A DNA stretch of 64,000 nucleotides from Serpens sp035497915. Lineage in GTDB: Bacteria > Pseudomonadota > Gammaproteobacteria > Pseudomonadales > Pseudomonadaceae. The stretch is taken from assembly GCF_035497915.1 (NCBI RefSeq), contig NZ_DATJCS010000025.1, forward strand, positions 62,001 through 126,000, in the 5' to 3' direction. The notes beneath the pieces were generated by a model, which was not told the DNA's origin, did no database searches, and saw only the letters and a list, made by a program, of their open reading frames with translations. Within the stretch, counting starts at the first letter, position 1, and every line of letters starts with the position of its first letter. A program made the position numbers and the translations under genes. This document shows positions 33,613 through 41,808 of the stretch, piece by piece.

Positions 33613-34722
33613 ATGAAGCATTTCAAGTTGCCCGACCTGGGCGAGGGCCTGCAGGAAGCGGAGATCGTCGAATGGCACGTGCAGGCCGGCGATACCGTGA
33701 AGGCCGACCAACTGCTGGTTTCGGTGGAAACCGCCAAGGCCATCGTCGACATTCCCGCGCCCTACGATGGCGTGGTGGTGAAGACCTTCGGCGCGCCGGG
33801 AGACATCCTGCACGTCGGCGAGCCACTGCTGGCCTACGAGGGCGAGGCGGAGGACAGCGGCACGGTGGTCGGCCGTCTGGAAGGCGGCGGCGAAGCGGCG
33901 CAGGCCGACCGCTTCTTCATCGGTGCGGCGCCCTCCACCCGCGAGCACCTGGCGCCGCGGGCGACGCCGGCGGTGCGCCAGCTGGCCGGCCGGCTCAAGG
34001 TGCGCCTGGAGGATCTGCAGGGCAGCGGCCCGGACGGGCTGATTACCCGCGCCGATGTGGAAACCGCCGCCCAGGGCGGTGCGGCGCCTTTCGACGGCGA
34101 GAAGCTACGCGGCGTGCGGCGCAGCATGGCGCTGAACATGGCTCGCGCACATGCCGAGGTGGTGCCGGTGACGCTGTTCGGTGACGCCGATCTGCAGCGC
34201 TGGGCCGAGCCGCGTGATCCGCTGGTGCGCCTGGCGCTGGCCATCGCCGCCGCCGTGCGCGCCGAACCGGGTGTGAACAGCTGGTTCGATGGTCAGCGCC
34301 TGCTGCTCAAGCGCCATGAGACGCTCGATCTGGGCATTGCCGTGGACACGCCGGACGGGCTGTTCGTGCCGGTGCTGCGCGACGTGGGCAATCGTTCGGC
34401 GGAAGACCTCAAGGCCGGCATGGCGCGCCTGCGCGCCGACGTGCAGGCCCGTTCGATTCCGCCGCAGGAGATGATGGGCGCGACCTTCACCCTGTCCAAC
34501 TACGGCACGCTGTTCGGGCGCTACGCCAGTCCGGTGGTGGTGCCGCCGCAGGTGGCGATCCTCGGCGCGGGCGGCATTCGCCGCGAGCCGGTGGCCGGCG
34601 GCAACGAGGTGGAAGTGCACCCGATCCTGCCGCTGTCGCTGACCTTCGACCACCGGGTGATCACCGGCGGCGAGGCAGCGCGCTTTCTCAAGGCGCTGGT
34701 GACGGAGCTGGAGAAGGCGTGA
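33613..34722 (+). CDS. Dihydrolipoyl acyltransferase E2 with atypical HRxxTG site
   Basis: The 369-residue E2 core. One lipoyl domain occupies the N-terminus (LPDLGEGLQEAEIVEWHVQA; lipoyl lysine in SVETAKAIVDIPA), followed by a peripheral subunit-binding domain (TPAVRQLAGRLKVRLEDLQG, then SGPDGLITRADV) and the catalytic domain (TFTLSNYGTLFGRYASPVVV). The active-site motif reads FDHRVITGGEAARF: the histidine (about residue 347) is kept but the usual aspartate of HRxxDG is threonine. No E3 (lpd) gene follows, so lipoamide dehydrogenase must come from elsewhere. A REP pair follows the stop. Confidence 0.92.
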   Translation: MKHFKLPDLGEGLQEAEIVEWHVQAGDTVKADQLLVSVETAKAIVDIPAPYDGVVVKTFGAPGDILHVGEPLLAYEGEAEDSGTVVGRLEGGGEAAQADRFFIGAAPSTREHLAPRATPAVRQLAGRLKVRLEDLQGSGPDGLITRADVETAAQGGAAPFDGEKLRGVRRSMALNMARAHAEVVPVTLFGDADLQRWAEPRDPLVRLALAIAAAVRAEPGVNSWFDGQRLLLKRHETLDLGIAVDTPDGLFVPVLRDVGNRSAEDLKAGMARLRADVQARSIPPQEMMGATFTLSNYGTLFGRYASPVVVPPQVAILGAGGIRREPVAGGNEVEVHPILPLSLTFDHRVITGGEAARFLKALVTELEKA

Positions 34723-34740
34723 GGCACGCACGAACGCCGT

Positions 34741-34813
34741 TGTAGGAGCGGCTTCAGCCGCGAAGCTTTTTATGCAGGCTGCCTGAAAAGCTCGCGGCTG
34801 AAGCCGCTCCTAC
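34741..34813. repeat. REP-type inverted pair, GAGCGGCTTCAGCCGC type
   Basis: TGTAGGAGCGGCTTCAGCCG and the inverted CTCGCGGCTGAAGCCGCTCC end the leucine dehydrogenase/E1/E2 operon. Confidence 0.85.
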
Positions 34814-34846
34814 CGTCAGCTGTGGGCATCAAGCCCATCAATAAAA

Positions 34847-34914
34847 TTGCAGAAGGAAAACATGGCCGCGACAGAGAGGGGGTGTCGCGGGCGGTGCCAT
34901 GCTCCTTCTGCAGA
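34847..34914 (-). terminator. Long nested hairpin after yebG
   Basis: Read on the minus strand, TTCTGCAGAAGG to CCTTCTGCAA encloses GCATGGC/GCCATG and an inner stem CCGCGACA...TGTCGCGG. It begins right after the yebG stop and is followed by TTTTATT, so it likely terminates yebG; a smaller hairpin TGGGC/GCCCA follows at 34823-34837. Confidence 0.65.
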
Positions 34915-34919
34915 ACCGG

Positions 34920-35174
34920 TCAGGCCTTGTCGAAGTTCAGGTCGGAAAGATCGACCGGGCCCTTGAAAGCCTTGGCGAGCACCTCGCGGTTGCGGGCCAG
35001 GAAGATGCCCACTTCCTCGCGCTGCTCGTCGCTCAGCGAAGGCACGCCCTTTTCCAGCGCTTCGGCCACGGCCTCGGCCAGTTCGAGCATCTTGTCGTAA
35101 CGATCGGCTTCGGCCTTATCCATGAACAGACGCTCCGGATCGCGCGAGCTGCGGTACACCACTTCGACGGCCAT
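34920..35174 (-). CDS. yebG: YebG-family SOS-inducible protein
   Basis: An 84-residue cytoplasmic protein of the YebG family, known as a DNA damage-inducible gene under LexA control in E. coli; molecular role unknown. It starts MAVEVVYRSSRDPERLFMDK, matching the YebG pattern, followed by a long helix (YDKMLELAEAVAEALEKGVP) and the segment LSDEQREEVGIFLARNREVL. AGGAG lies 6 bases before the ATG. A LexA box sits 36 bases upstream and a long hairpin follows the stop, so it is a self-contained SOS unit. Confidence 0.9.
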   Translation of the reverse strand: MAVEVVYRSSRDPERLFMDKAEADRYDKMLELAEAVAEALEKGVPSLSDEQREEVGIFLARNREVLAKAFKGPVDLSDLNFDKA

Positions 35175-35209
35175 TCATCACTCCTGCCTTCTTCCAAGGG
35201 TTGGTTGGA

Positions 35210-35229
35210 TACTGTTTGTTTATCCAGTA
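35210..35229 (-). promoter_or_regulatory. LexA box upstream of yebG
   Basis: TACTGTTTGTTTATCCAGTA matches the LexA consensus TACTG-N10-CAGTA exactly at both arms and has the AT-rich centre. It lies 36 bases before the yebG ATG, where it would overlap the promoter. Confidence 0.88.
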
Positions 35230-35342
35230 TAGGGATTTGCCATCACGCTGCAAACCCCCAAGATGCTGGTTGCTGCGCATAAAGACATGGCATGCTGCCT
35301 GCATTCGACTTTCGTCTAGCCGTCCCGCCAAGGAGCCACGCC

Positions 35343-35834
35343 GTGAAACCCAACTGGGCCGATACCCTGCGCAACAACCTGCATGAACTGGCCGAGTCGC
35401 TCGGCAACCTGCTGGCCGAGGCCTTCCACTACCTGGCGCTGTTCGCCATCGGCGCGATCACCGCCTGGGCGGCGGTGGTGGCCTTCCTCGACATGGTGGG
35501 CAAGGGCTCGGCGAGCATCGACGACATCCTGCTGCTGTTCATCTACCTGGAGCTGGGTGCCATGGTCGGCATCTACTTCAAGACCAACCACATGCCGGTG
35601 CGCTTCCTGATCTACGTGGCGATCACCGCGCTGACCCGCCTGATGATTTCCGACATTTCCCACCACCATCGCCCGGACCTCGGTGTGATCTACGTGTCGG
35701 GTGCCATCCTGCTGCTGGCCGTGGCGATCCTGGTGGTGCGCTACGCCTCGGCGCGCTTCCCCTCGGTGCCGTCCTATCCGCCGCGCCGGACGCTGCGCCA
35801 GCCGGGCGAGCGCGACGGTCTCGGCGAAGACTAG
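35343..35834 (+). CDS. psiE: Phosphate-starvation-inducible PsiE family protein
   Basis: A 163-residue inner-membrane protein of the PsiE family with four hydrophobic segments (AFHYLALFAIGAITAWAAVV, ILLLFIYLELGAMVGIYF, VRFLIYVAITALTRLMI, VSGAILLLAVAILVVRY). The family signature ELGAMVGIYFKTNHMPVRFL and ISDISHHHRPD is clear. The GTG at 35343 is chosen because AGGAG (35331-35335) precedes it. The function is unknown; in E. coli psiE responds to phosphate and cAMP-CRP. It is divergent from yebG. Confidence 0.9.
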   Translation: MKPNWADTLRNNLHELAESLGNLLAEAFHYLALFAIGAITAWAAVVAFLDMVGKGSASIDDILLLFIYLELGAMVGIYFKTNHMPVRFLIYVAITALTRLMISDISHHHRPDLGVIYVSGAILLLAVAILVVRYASARFPSVPSYPPRRTLRQPGERDGLGED

Positions 35835-35910
35835 CCGCACGCTGTCGGATGGGCTGGCAAATGGGCCGTGGCGCACTTTGCTTAAGGCAAACGCCTTCCG
35901 GGAGTGCGCC

Positions 35911-37122
35911 ATGCTCAGCCAGCACACCAAAGACCTCATCAAAGCCACCGCGCCGGTGCTGGCCGAGCAAGGCTCGACCATCATCCGGCGCTTCTACCAG
36001 CGCCTGTTCGAGGCGCACCCCGAGCTGCGCAACCTGTTCAACATGACCCACCAGCAGCGCGGCCAGCAGCAGGAAGCCCTGGCGCGGGCGGTGTACGCCT
36101 ACGCGGCGAACATCGAGCAGCCGGAAACCCTCGCCGCGGTGCTGGAGAACATCGCCAACAAGCACGCCAGTCTCGGCGTGCGTCCCGACCAGTACCCCAT
36201 CGTCGGCGAGCACCTGCTCGGCGCCATCAAGGACGTGCTGCAGGAAGCCGCCAGCCAGGACATCCTCGATGCCTGGGCGCAGGCCTACGGCGAGCTGGCC
36301 GACATGCTGGTCGGCATGGAGCGCCGCTTGCGCGAGGACAGTGCCAGCCACGCGGGCGGCTGGAACGACTGGCGCACTTTCGTGGTGCAGGAGAAGAACC
36401 CGGAGAGCGAGGTGATCACCTCGTTCGTGCTGGCGCCGAGCGACGGTGGCCCGCTGCCGGACTTCCAGCCCGGCCAGTACATCAGCCTGGCCGTGCAGGT
36501 GCCGGCGCTGGGGCTGCAGCAGATTCGCCAGTACAGCCTGTCGGACATGCCCAACGGCCGCACCTACCGCATCTCGGTGAAGCGCGAGGCCGAACCGGGG
36601 TTGCCAGCCGGGCAGGTGTCCTGCCTGCTGCACGATCACATCGAAGCCGGTGACGAACTGAAGATTTCACCGCCCTACGGCAACTTCCACATCGATGTGC
36701 AGGCGCACACGCCGATCGTGCTGATCAGTGGCGGGGTGGGGCTGACGCCGATGGTCAGCATGCTCAAGACGGCGTTGCAGAATCCTGCGCGGCAAGTGGT
36801 GTTCGTGCACGGCGCGCGCAACAGTCGGGTGCATGCCATGCGCGACCGGCTGCGCCAGGCCGAGCGCGAGCATGAGAATTTCAAGGTGATCGTCTTCTAC
36901 AACGAGCCGCTGGCCGAGGACGAGGAAGGCCGTGACTACGACTACCCGGGGCTGGTGGACGTGAAGGCAATCCGCGACGAGATTCTGCTGCCGGATGCCG
37001 ACTACTACATCTGCGGGCCGATTCCCTTCATGCGCCTGCAGCACGATGCGCTGGAGAACCTCGGCATCCCCGAGGCGCGCATTCATTACGAGGTGTTCGG
37101 GCCGGATCTGTTTGCGGAGTAG
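35911..37122 (+). CDS. hmp: Flavohemoprotein, nitric oxide dioxygenase
   Basis: Hmp detoxifies NO to nitrate with O2 and NAD(P)H in the cytosol. The 403-residue protein has an N-terminal globin (residues 1-140; FYQRLFEAHPELRNLFNMTH and the proximal histidine in NIANKHASLGVRPDQYPIVG), an FAD-binding barrel (IRQYSLSDMPNGRTYRISVK) and an NAD-binding domain (ISGGVGLTPMVSMLKTAL, then YICGPIPFM). The ATG at 35911 has GGAG upstream. No NorR/FhpR-type regulator gene is adjacent here, unlike the usual Pseudomonas fhp-fhpR pairing. Confidence 0.96.
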   Translation: MLSQHTKDLIKATAPVLAEQGSTIIRRFYQRLFEAHPELRNLFNMTHQQRGQQQEALARAVYAYAANIEQPETLAAVLENIANKHASLGVRPDQYPIVGEHLLGAIKDVLQEAASQDILDAWAQAYGELADMLVGMERRLREDSASHAGGWNDWRTFVVQEKNPESEVITSFVLAPSDGGPLPDFQPGQYISLAVQVPALGLQQIRQYSLSDMPNGRTYRISVKREAEPGLPAGQVSCLLHDHIEAGDELKISPPYGNFHIDVQAHTPIVLISGGVGLTPMVSMLKTALQNPARQVVFVHGARNSRVHAMRDRLRQAEREHENFKVIVFYNEPLAEDEEGRDYDYPGLVDVKAIRDEILLPDADYYICGPIPFMRLQHDALENLGIPEARIHYEVFGPDLFAE

Positions 37123-37198
37123 GGCGGTTTCGGTCGCGAGCGGACGTAGGCCGGTCGGCGCTGTTCCGGCCGTCAAGGGTGGCTGGGTCTTGCCGTTC

Positions 37199-37262
37199 TG
37201 TAGGAGCGGCTTCAGCCGCGATGCTTTTGTGCGGGCCGCATCGCGACTGAAGTCGCTCCTGC
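37199..37262. repeat. REP-type inverted pair, GAGCGGCTTCAGCCGC type
   Basis: TGTAGGAGCGGCTTCAGCCG and an inverted unit with core GCGACTGAAGTCGC occupy the convergent gap between hmp and yjdM. Confidence 0.85.
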
Positions 37263-37267
37263 AAGTC

Positions 37268-37612
37268 TTACACCTTCTTCACGAACTCCGACTTCAGCTT
37301 CATGGCGCCGATGCCGTCGATCTTGCAATCGATGTCGTGGTCGCCGTCGCACAGGCGGATGTTCTTCACCTTGGTGCCGACCTTGACCACCGAGGACGAG
37401 CCCTTGACCTTCAGGTCCTTGATGACGGTGACGGTGTCGCCGTCCTGTAGGACATTGCCCACCGAATCCTTGATGACGCGCTCGCCATCGCCGCCCGCGG
37501 CGTCGCCCCCGCCGGCGCTCCACTCATGGGCGCATTCGGGACAGACCAGCTGGGTGCCGTCTTCGTAGGTGTATTCGGAACCGCATTTCGGGCAGGGGGG
37601 CAGGGCGCTCAT
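37268..37612 (-). CDS. yjdM: YjdM/PhnA zinc-ribbon protein
   Basis: A 114-residue protein of the PhnA/YjdM family. The N-terminal zinc ribbon has two Cys pairs (CPKCGSEYTYEDG and VCPECAHEW), and the C-terminal SH3-like barrel is recognisable from VIKDSVGNVLQDGDTVTVIK and VKVGTKVKNIRLCDGDHDI, then CKIDGIGAMKLKSEFVKKV. Despite the old name PhnA it is not phosphonoacetate hydrolase; its role is unclear. Start at 37612 fits the family. Confidence 0.93.
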   Translation of the reverse strand: MSALPPCPKCGSEYTYEDGTQLVCPECAHEWSAGGGDAAGGDGERVIKDSVGNVLQDGDTVTVIKDLKVKGSSSVVKVGTKVKNIRLCDGDHDIDCKIDGIGAMKLKSEFVKKV

Positions 37613-37857
37613 GGGCGTCTCCTTGGGGTCGGGTCGTGATAAAGCCGTGGATTGTATAGGGTTTCTCCCAAACGTGCGGCAAGCGGTCCCGCGGTGATGC
37701 CAATCCAATGGCACTGGCGATGTGATACATATCGCGCACAGTCTTCGACCCGGGCCTCCCGAGGCGTTTCATTGATTTGAGTCGGGTCGTCGGTCGGGTC
37801 TGTTCCTATAGTCTCGCCGCCGTCAGGTTGCGCCCTCATCCACCAGCCGAGGTCTTC

Positions 37858-38484
37858 ATGCGAAAACCCTTGCTTGCCCTGCTGCTCTGCTTCGCCCCGC
37901 TCGCTTCCGCCAACGAGGCGGCACTGGCCCGTTTCCAGAAGTTGATGAACGATCCGGTACTGCGCCAGCAGGCCTATGACTCGGGGTTCGAGCGGGTGCG
38001 GTTCTGTGGCTATTGCCACGGCGAGGACGGCAACAGCAAGCGCAACTACATTCCCAACCTGGCCGGGCAGAACCCCATCTACCTGTTCCATGCCTTCGAC
38101 GGCTTCGCCACCGGGGTGCGCACGGATTTCGTGATGAGCAAGCTGGCCAAGCAACTGACGGTCGACGAGCAGGTGGATATCGCCGTCTATTTCAGCCAGC
38201 AGCAGGTCAAACCGTCCGCCAACGCTGTCGACGCGCAACTGCGCGTGCAGGGCGAGCGGGTGTTCCAGGGCACCTGCATCGCCTGCCACGGCATGCGCGC
38301 CGAAGGCAAGCAGGACGCCCCGCGCCTGGCCGGCCAGCCCGGCGAATACGTGCGCCGCGCGCTGACCAGCTTCCACGACGGCGACCCGCGTCGCGCCAGC
38401 TCGGTGATGATGCCGATCGCCAAGCAGCTGACCCCGGCGGATATCGAGGCCCTGGCCGCCTACCTGGAGAAGCTGGTGCTGTAA
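37858..38484 (+). CDS. Dihaem cytochrome c (c4-like)
   Basis: A 208-residue periplasmic cytochrome with a signal peptide (MRKPLLALLLCFAPLASANE) and two haem c sites, CGYCHGEDGN and CIACHGMRAEG, arranged as in cytochrome c4-type dihaem proteins (about 100 residues each). Likely haem methionines are in DFVMSKLAKQL and SSVMMPIAKQL. It may pass electrons to a terminal oxidase. TATAGT at about 37807 is a good -10. It converges on the LEA-type lipoprotein gene. Confidence 0.92.
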   Translation: MRKPLLALLLCFAPLASANEAALARFQKLMNDPVLRQQAYDSGFERVRFCGYCHGEDGNSKRNYIPNLAGQNPIYLFHAFDGFATGVRTDFVMSKLAKQLTVDEQVDIAVYFSQQQVKPSANAVDAQLRVQGERVFQGTCIACHGMRAEGKQDAPRLAGQPGEYVRRALTSFHDGDPRRASSVMMPIAKQLTPADIEALAAYLEKLVL

Positions 38485-38489
38485 CGCCG

Positions 38490-38963
38490 TCAGCGCACCC
38501 CCGCCGGTTCCGGCCAGCGCAACTGCCCCTGGGTATTGAAGCGCGTGGTGCCTACCAGCCCGCTGGCCAGTTTGCCGCGAATCACATAGGGCAGTCCCTG
38601 CCCCGGCTGGTAGCCCGCCAGGCCCCAGGTCTGGCGCAGGGCCGAGAACGCCGAGATGGTCACCGGCACCTCGATGATCACCTCACCGAAGCGTGGTACC
38701 TGGCCGCGCTGGGCGCTCACTCCGCTGGCCAGCGGCTGGCCGTTGACCTCCAGTTCCAGCGCCACCCCCTGGTAATCCACCGCGCGCTCGTTGGGGTTTT
38801 GCACCCGCAACTTCAGGTTGAAGCGTGCCTCCAGCCCCTGGCTGGGCAACGGCTCCAGGCCGGCCAGGTCGATGTGCAGGGGATCGCGAGGCGCCATCGA
38901 CGCGCAGGCAGTCAGCAGGCCCAGCAGCGCAAGGCTGGCGAGCAGTCGGGTGAACACGGCCAT
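38490..38963 (-). CDS. LEA type 2 (WHy-domain) lipoprotein
   Basis: A 157-residue lipoprotein with signal MAVFTRLLASLALLGLLTAC (lipobox LLTAC). The mature part matches the LEA type 2/WHy domain: GLEARFNLKLRVQNPNERAV, then YQGVALELEVNGQPLASGVS and VIIEVPVTISAFSALRQTWG. Such proteins are linked to stress tolerance but the bacterial function is not established. The residues after Cys are Ala-Ser, compatible with outer-membrane sorting. It is convergent with the cytochrome gene (6 bases). Confidence 0.88.
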   Translation of the reverse strand: MAVFTRLLASLALLGLLTACASMAPRDPLHIDLAGLEPLPSQGLEARFNLKLRVQNPNERAVDYQGVALELEVNGQPLASGVSAQRGQVPRFGEVIIEVPVTISAFSALRQTWGLAGYQPGQGLPYVIRGKLASGLVGTTRFNTQGQLRWPEPAGVR

Positions 38964-39056
38964 GGAACGGCTCCGCTTGAAGGAAAGTGCCGATTGGACC
39001 ATGGGTCGGGGCGGGAAGTGTCGCGGCGCCATCCATTTCGTTCGCGGTCCCAGCGG

Positions 39057-39153
39057 CTGCCAGAAAAACGCTGACCGTCCTACGGTCGCAACGGAGATAA
39101 CGCGGCGCTGGGCATTACCGTAGGTGGTCAACGCACAGCGTTGGCTACCGAGG
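39057..39153. repeat. Degenerate long palindromic repeat
   Basis: CGGCTGCCAGAAAAACGCTG at the left and GGTGGTCAACGCACAGCGTTGGCTACC at the right (the latter itself a hairpin) resemble the CAGGGTGG-family repeat in decayed form. It fills the gap between the LEA-type lipoprotein and PhyH genes; nothing else is seen in that gap. Confidence 0.5.
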
Positions 39154-39169
39154 CGAATGCACATACGCC

Positions 39170-39928
39170 CTAGTCATACTCCGCTGGCTCATGCTCGCCG
39201 AGCAGCCGCCGCTGGCGCGGCGTGGCGGCGGCCAGCACCGCCGGGTTGAAGCGGAACCGCAGGTACGGCGAAAACTTCTGCGCCACCATGCGCCGCCCGT
39301 AATGCACCTGCAGCAGGTAGCGGCTGCGGTCCGCCGTGCGGTTGCGGCTGCCGGCGTGCCACAGCTCGCTGCGCAGCATCAGCACATCGCCGGCCCGGCA
39401 GAGCACCGGCTCGGCGGTGCGGCCATGCCAGCTTTCCTCGCCGGGACGCGGCTTGCGTCCGGCCTTGTGGCTGCCGGGAATCACCCGGGTCGGGCACAGG
39501 TCGCGGTCGATGTCATCCAGGTAAATCATCGCCGTGCAGATCTGCATCGGCAGCGTGAAGGCCGGGTCGGCCAGCAGCGCTTCCGGCAGCTCCATGACCA
39601 GATGATCCACATGCAGCTCGGCGCCGACGAAGCCCGGATGGCTGCGCCAGGCGGTCTGGCCGATGATGTGGCAGTCCTCGCCCAGCGCCGCTTCGGCCAG
39701 CTCGATCACCCCGGGCAGGTCCAGGTACGCCAGCCAGAAGGGATCGCGATTGAACACGCACTTGTAGTGGTCGTCGACCAGGCCCTGGTAGTCCCAGTGG
39801 ATGGGTTGCAGGCCGTCGATGGCGGCGCGCGCCGAGCTGACCTGTTCGGCGTCCAGCACCGCCGGCAGCAGGGCGAAGCCCTGGTGGTGCAGGGCGGCGA
39901 GGTAAGCGGCGGTTGAGGTGTCGGGCAT
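39170..39928 (-). CDS. Phytanoyl-CoA dioxygenase (PhyH) family protein
   Basis: A 252-residue Fe(II)/2-oxoglutarate oxygenase. The metal triad is visible: HVD in GAELHVDHLVMELP and the distal histidine in SELWHAGSRNRTADRSRYLL; the arginine in that last segment would bind 2-oxoglutarate. The start MPDTSTAAYLAALHHQGFAL fits the family. Substrate unknown; bacterial members oxidise a wide range of compounds. It stands alone between repeats. Confidence 0.88.
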   Translation of the reverse strand: MPDTSTAAYLAALHHQGFALLPAVLDAEQVSSARAAIDGLQPIHWDYQGLVDDHYKCVFNRDPFWLAYLDLPGVIELAEAALGEDCHIIGQTAWRSHPGFVGAELHVDHLVMELPEALLADPAFTLPMQICTAMIYLDDIDRDLCPTRVIPGSHKAGRKPRPGEESWHGRTAEPVLCRAGDVLMLRSELWHAGSRNRTADRSRYLLQVHYGRRMVAQKFSPYLRFRFNPAVLAAATPRQRRLLGEHEPAEYD

Positions 39929-39961
39929 GACGAACTCGCTCCGCGAGGTAACGGGCCCGAA

Positions 39962-40042
39962 CCCTGTAGGGCCGGCTTTACGCCGGCCGACGGAGGTGCG
40001 GCCTATGCCGCGGTGTCGGCCGGGATAAACCCGGCCCCACAG
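39962..40042. repeat. REP-like inverted pair, GCCGGCTTTACGCCGGC type
   Basis: CCCTGTAGGGCCGGCTTTAC and the inverted GGCCGGGATAAACCCGGCCC separate the PhyH gene from the aldehyde dehydrogenase. Confidence 0.85.
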
Positions 40043-40078
40043 GTATCCGATGCGGCCGGGGCCGAGAAGAATCTCGGG

Positions 40079-40142
40079 CGCAGGGTGGTCAAGACGCTGT
40101 CTTGGCCACCGCTTCGGCGGCCGGAAAAGCGCCGGCCGCCCC
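40079..40142. repeat. Short CAGGGTGG-family palindrome
   Basis: CGCAGGGTGGTCAAGACGCT, then TTGGCCACC and GGAAAAGCGCCGGCCGCCC. It lies just after the aldehyde dehydrogenase stop (minus strand) and probably forms its 3' hairpin. Confidence 0.65.
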
Positions 40143-40151
40143 CGAGCAGGC

Positions 40152-41672
40152 CTAGAAGAACCCCAGCGGCTTGATGTCGTAGCTCACCAGCAGGTTCTTG
40201 GTCTGCTGGTAATGGTCGAGGATCATCTTGTGGGTCTCGCGGCCGACGCCGGACTTCTTGTAGCCGCCGAACGCCGCGTGCGCCGGGTACAGGTGGTAGC
40301 AGTTGGTCCATACCCGGCCGGCCTTGATGCCGCGACCCATGCGCCAGGCGCGGTTGATGTCGCGGGTCCACACCCCGGCGCCCAGGCCGTACTCGGTGTC
40401 GTTGGCGATGGCCAGCGCCTCGGCCTCGTCCTTGAAGGTGGTCACGCCGATCACCGGACCGAAGATCTCCTCCTGGAACACGCGCATGCGGTTGTCGCCC
40501 TTGAGCAGCGTCGGCTGGATGTAATAGCCGCCGGCCAGGTCGCCGCTCAGCGTCTCGACGCCGCCCCCGGTGAGCACCTGGGCGCCTTCCTCGCGGGCGA
40601 TCTGCAGGTAGGACAGGATCTTGTCGAACTGCTGCTGGCTGGCCTGGGCGCCGACCATGGTGTCGGTGTCCAGCGGGTCGCCGCGCTTGATCTGCGCGAC
40701 CTTCTTCATCACCGCCTCCATGAACGGCGCGTAGATGGATTCCTGCACCAGCGCCCGCGACGGGCAGGTGCACACCTCGCCCTGGTTGAAGAAGCCCAGC
40801 ACCAGCCCCTCGGCGGCCTTCTCGATGAAGGCCGGCTCGGCCTGCATGATGTCCTCGAAGTAGATGTTCGGACTCTTGCCGCCCAGCTCCACGGTGCTGG
40901 GAATGATGTTCTCGGCGGCGCGTTTCATGATGTGCGAGCCCACCGGGGTGGAACCGGTGAAGGCGATCTTGGCGATGCGCTTGCTGCTCGCCAGCGCCTC
41001 GCCCGCCTCGCGACCGAAGCCGTGCACCACGTTGAGCACGCCCGGCGGCAGCAGGTCGCCGATGATCTCCATCAGCACGTTGATGCCCAGCGGCGTCTGT
41101 TCGGCCGGCTTGAGCACCACGCAGTTGCCGGCGGCCAGCGCCGGGGCCAGCTTCCAGGCGGCCATCAGGATCGGGAAGTTCCAGGGAATGATCTGCCCGA
41201 CCACGCCCAGCGGTTCGCGGAAATGGTAGGCGGCGGTGTGTTCGTCGATCTCGGCGGCGCTGCCTTCCTGGGCGCGGATGCAGCCGGCGAAGTAGCGGAA
41301 GTGGTCGGCGGCCAGCGGAATATCGGCGTTCAGCGTCTCGCGCACCGCCTTGCCGTTGTCCCAGGTCTCGGTGACCGCCAGCAGTTCCAGGTTCTGCTCG
41401 ATGCGCTCGGCGATCTTCAGCAGCAGGTTGGAACGCGCCTGCGCGCTGGTCTTGCCCCAGGCGTCGGCGGCGGCATGGGCGGCGTCCAGCGCCTTGTCGA
41501 TGTCGGCGGCGTCGGAGCGCGGGAACTCGGCGATCGGCCCGCCGGTGACCGGTGAGGTGTTGGTGAAGTACTGGCCGTTCACCGGGGGCACGAACTCGCC
41601 GCCGATGTAGTTGCCGTAACGGGACTTGAAGGTGACGATGGCGCCTTCGCTGCCGGGGTGTGCGTAACGCAT
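40152..41672 (-). CDS. NAD-dependent aldehyde dehydrogenase, ExaC type
   Basis: A 506-residue aldehyde dehydrogenase that oxidises acetaldehyde and other short aldehydes. The catalytic cysteine is in FFNQGEVCTCPSRAL, the general base in TVELGGKSPNIYF, and the NAD site in FTGSTPVGSHIM. It starts MRYAHPGSEGAIVTFKSRYG and ends KPLGFF, the ExaC-type tail. By memory P. aeruginosa has such an enzyme near mpl (PA4022) linked to ethanolamine use, with an AraC regulator (PA4021) between; that regulator is not here. It is divergent from mpl. Confidence 0.92.
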   Translation of the reverse strand: MRYAHPGSEGAIVTFKSRYGNYIGGEFVPPVNGQYFTNTSPVTGGPIAEFPRSDAADIDKALDAAHAAADAWGKTSAQARSNLLLKIAERIEQNLELLAVTETWDNGKAVRETLNADIPLAADHFRYFAGCIRAQEGSAAEIDEHTAAYHFREPLGVVGQIIPWNFPILMAAWKLAPALAAGNCVVLKPAEQTPLGINVLMEIIGDLLPPGVLNVVHGFGREAGEALASSKRIAKIAFTGSTPVGSHIMKRAAENIIPSTVELGGKSPNIYFEDIMQAEPAFIEKAAEGLVLGFFNQGEVCTCPSRALVQESIYAPFMEAVMKKVAQIKRGDPLDTDTMVGAQASQQQFDKILSYLQIAREEGAQVLTGGGVETLSGDLAGGYYIQPTLLKGDNRMRVFQEEIFGPVIGVTTFKDEAEALAIANDTEYGLGAGVWTRDINRAWRMGRGIKAGRVWTNCYHLYPAHAAFGGYKKSGVGRETHKMILDHYQQTKNLLVSYDIKPLGFF

Positions 41673-41808
41673 GGCGGGCCTCCTGGCTCGTTGCTGTGAG
41701 CGATCCAGCAAGCCTAGTCCAGTACCCTGGCGGCGCCCTGAGACCTTGGTCGGGGCGGCGTGCTACCCTCGCCGGCATTTCTTCGCGCCTGCTTCGTTGA
41801 GGACTTCC

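Noticed and set aside
35850..35895. Possible sigma-54 promoter before hmp (TGGCGC...TTTGCTT)
   Set aside because: Spacing between GG and GC is two bases shorter than the -24/-12 consensus requires.
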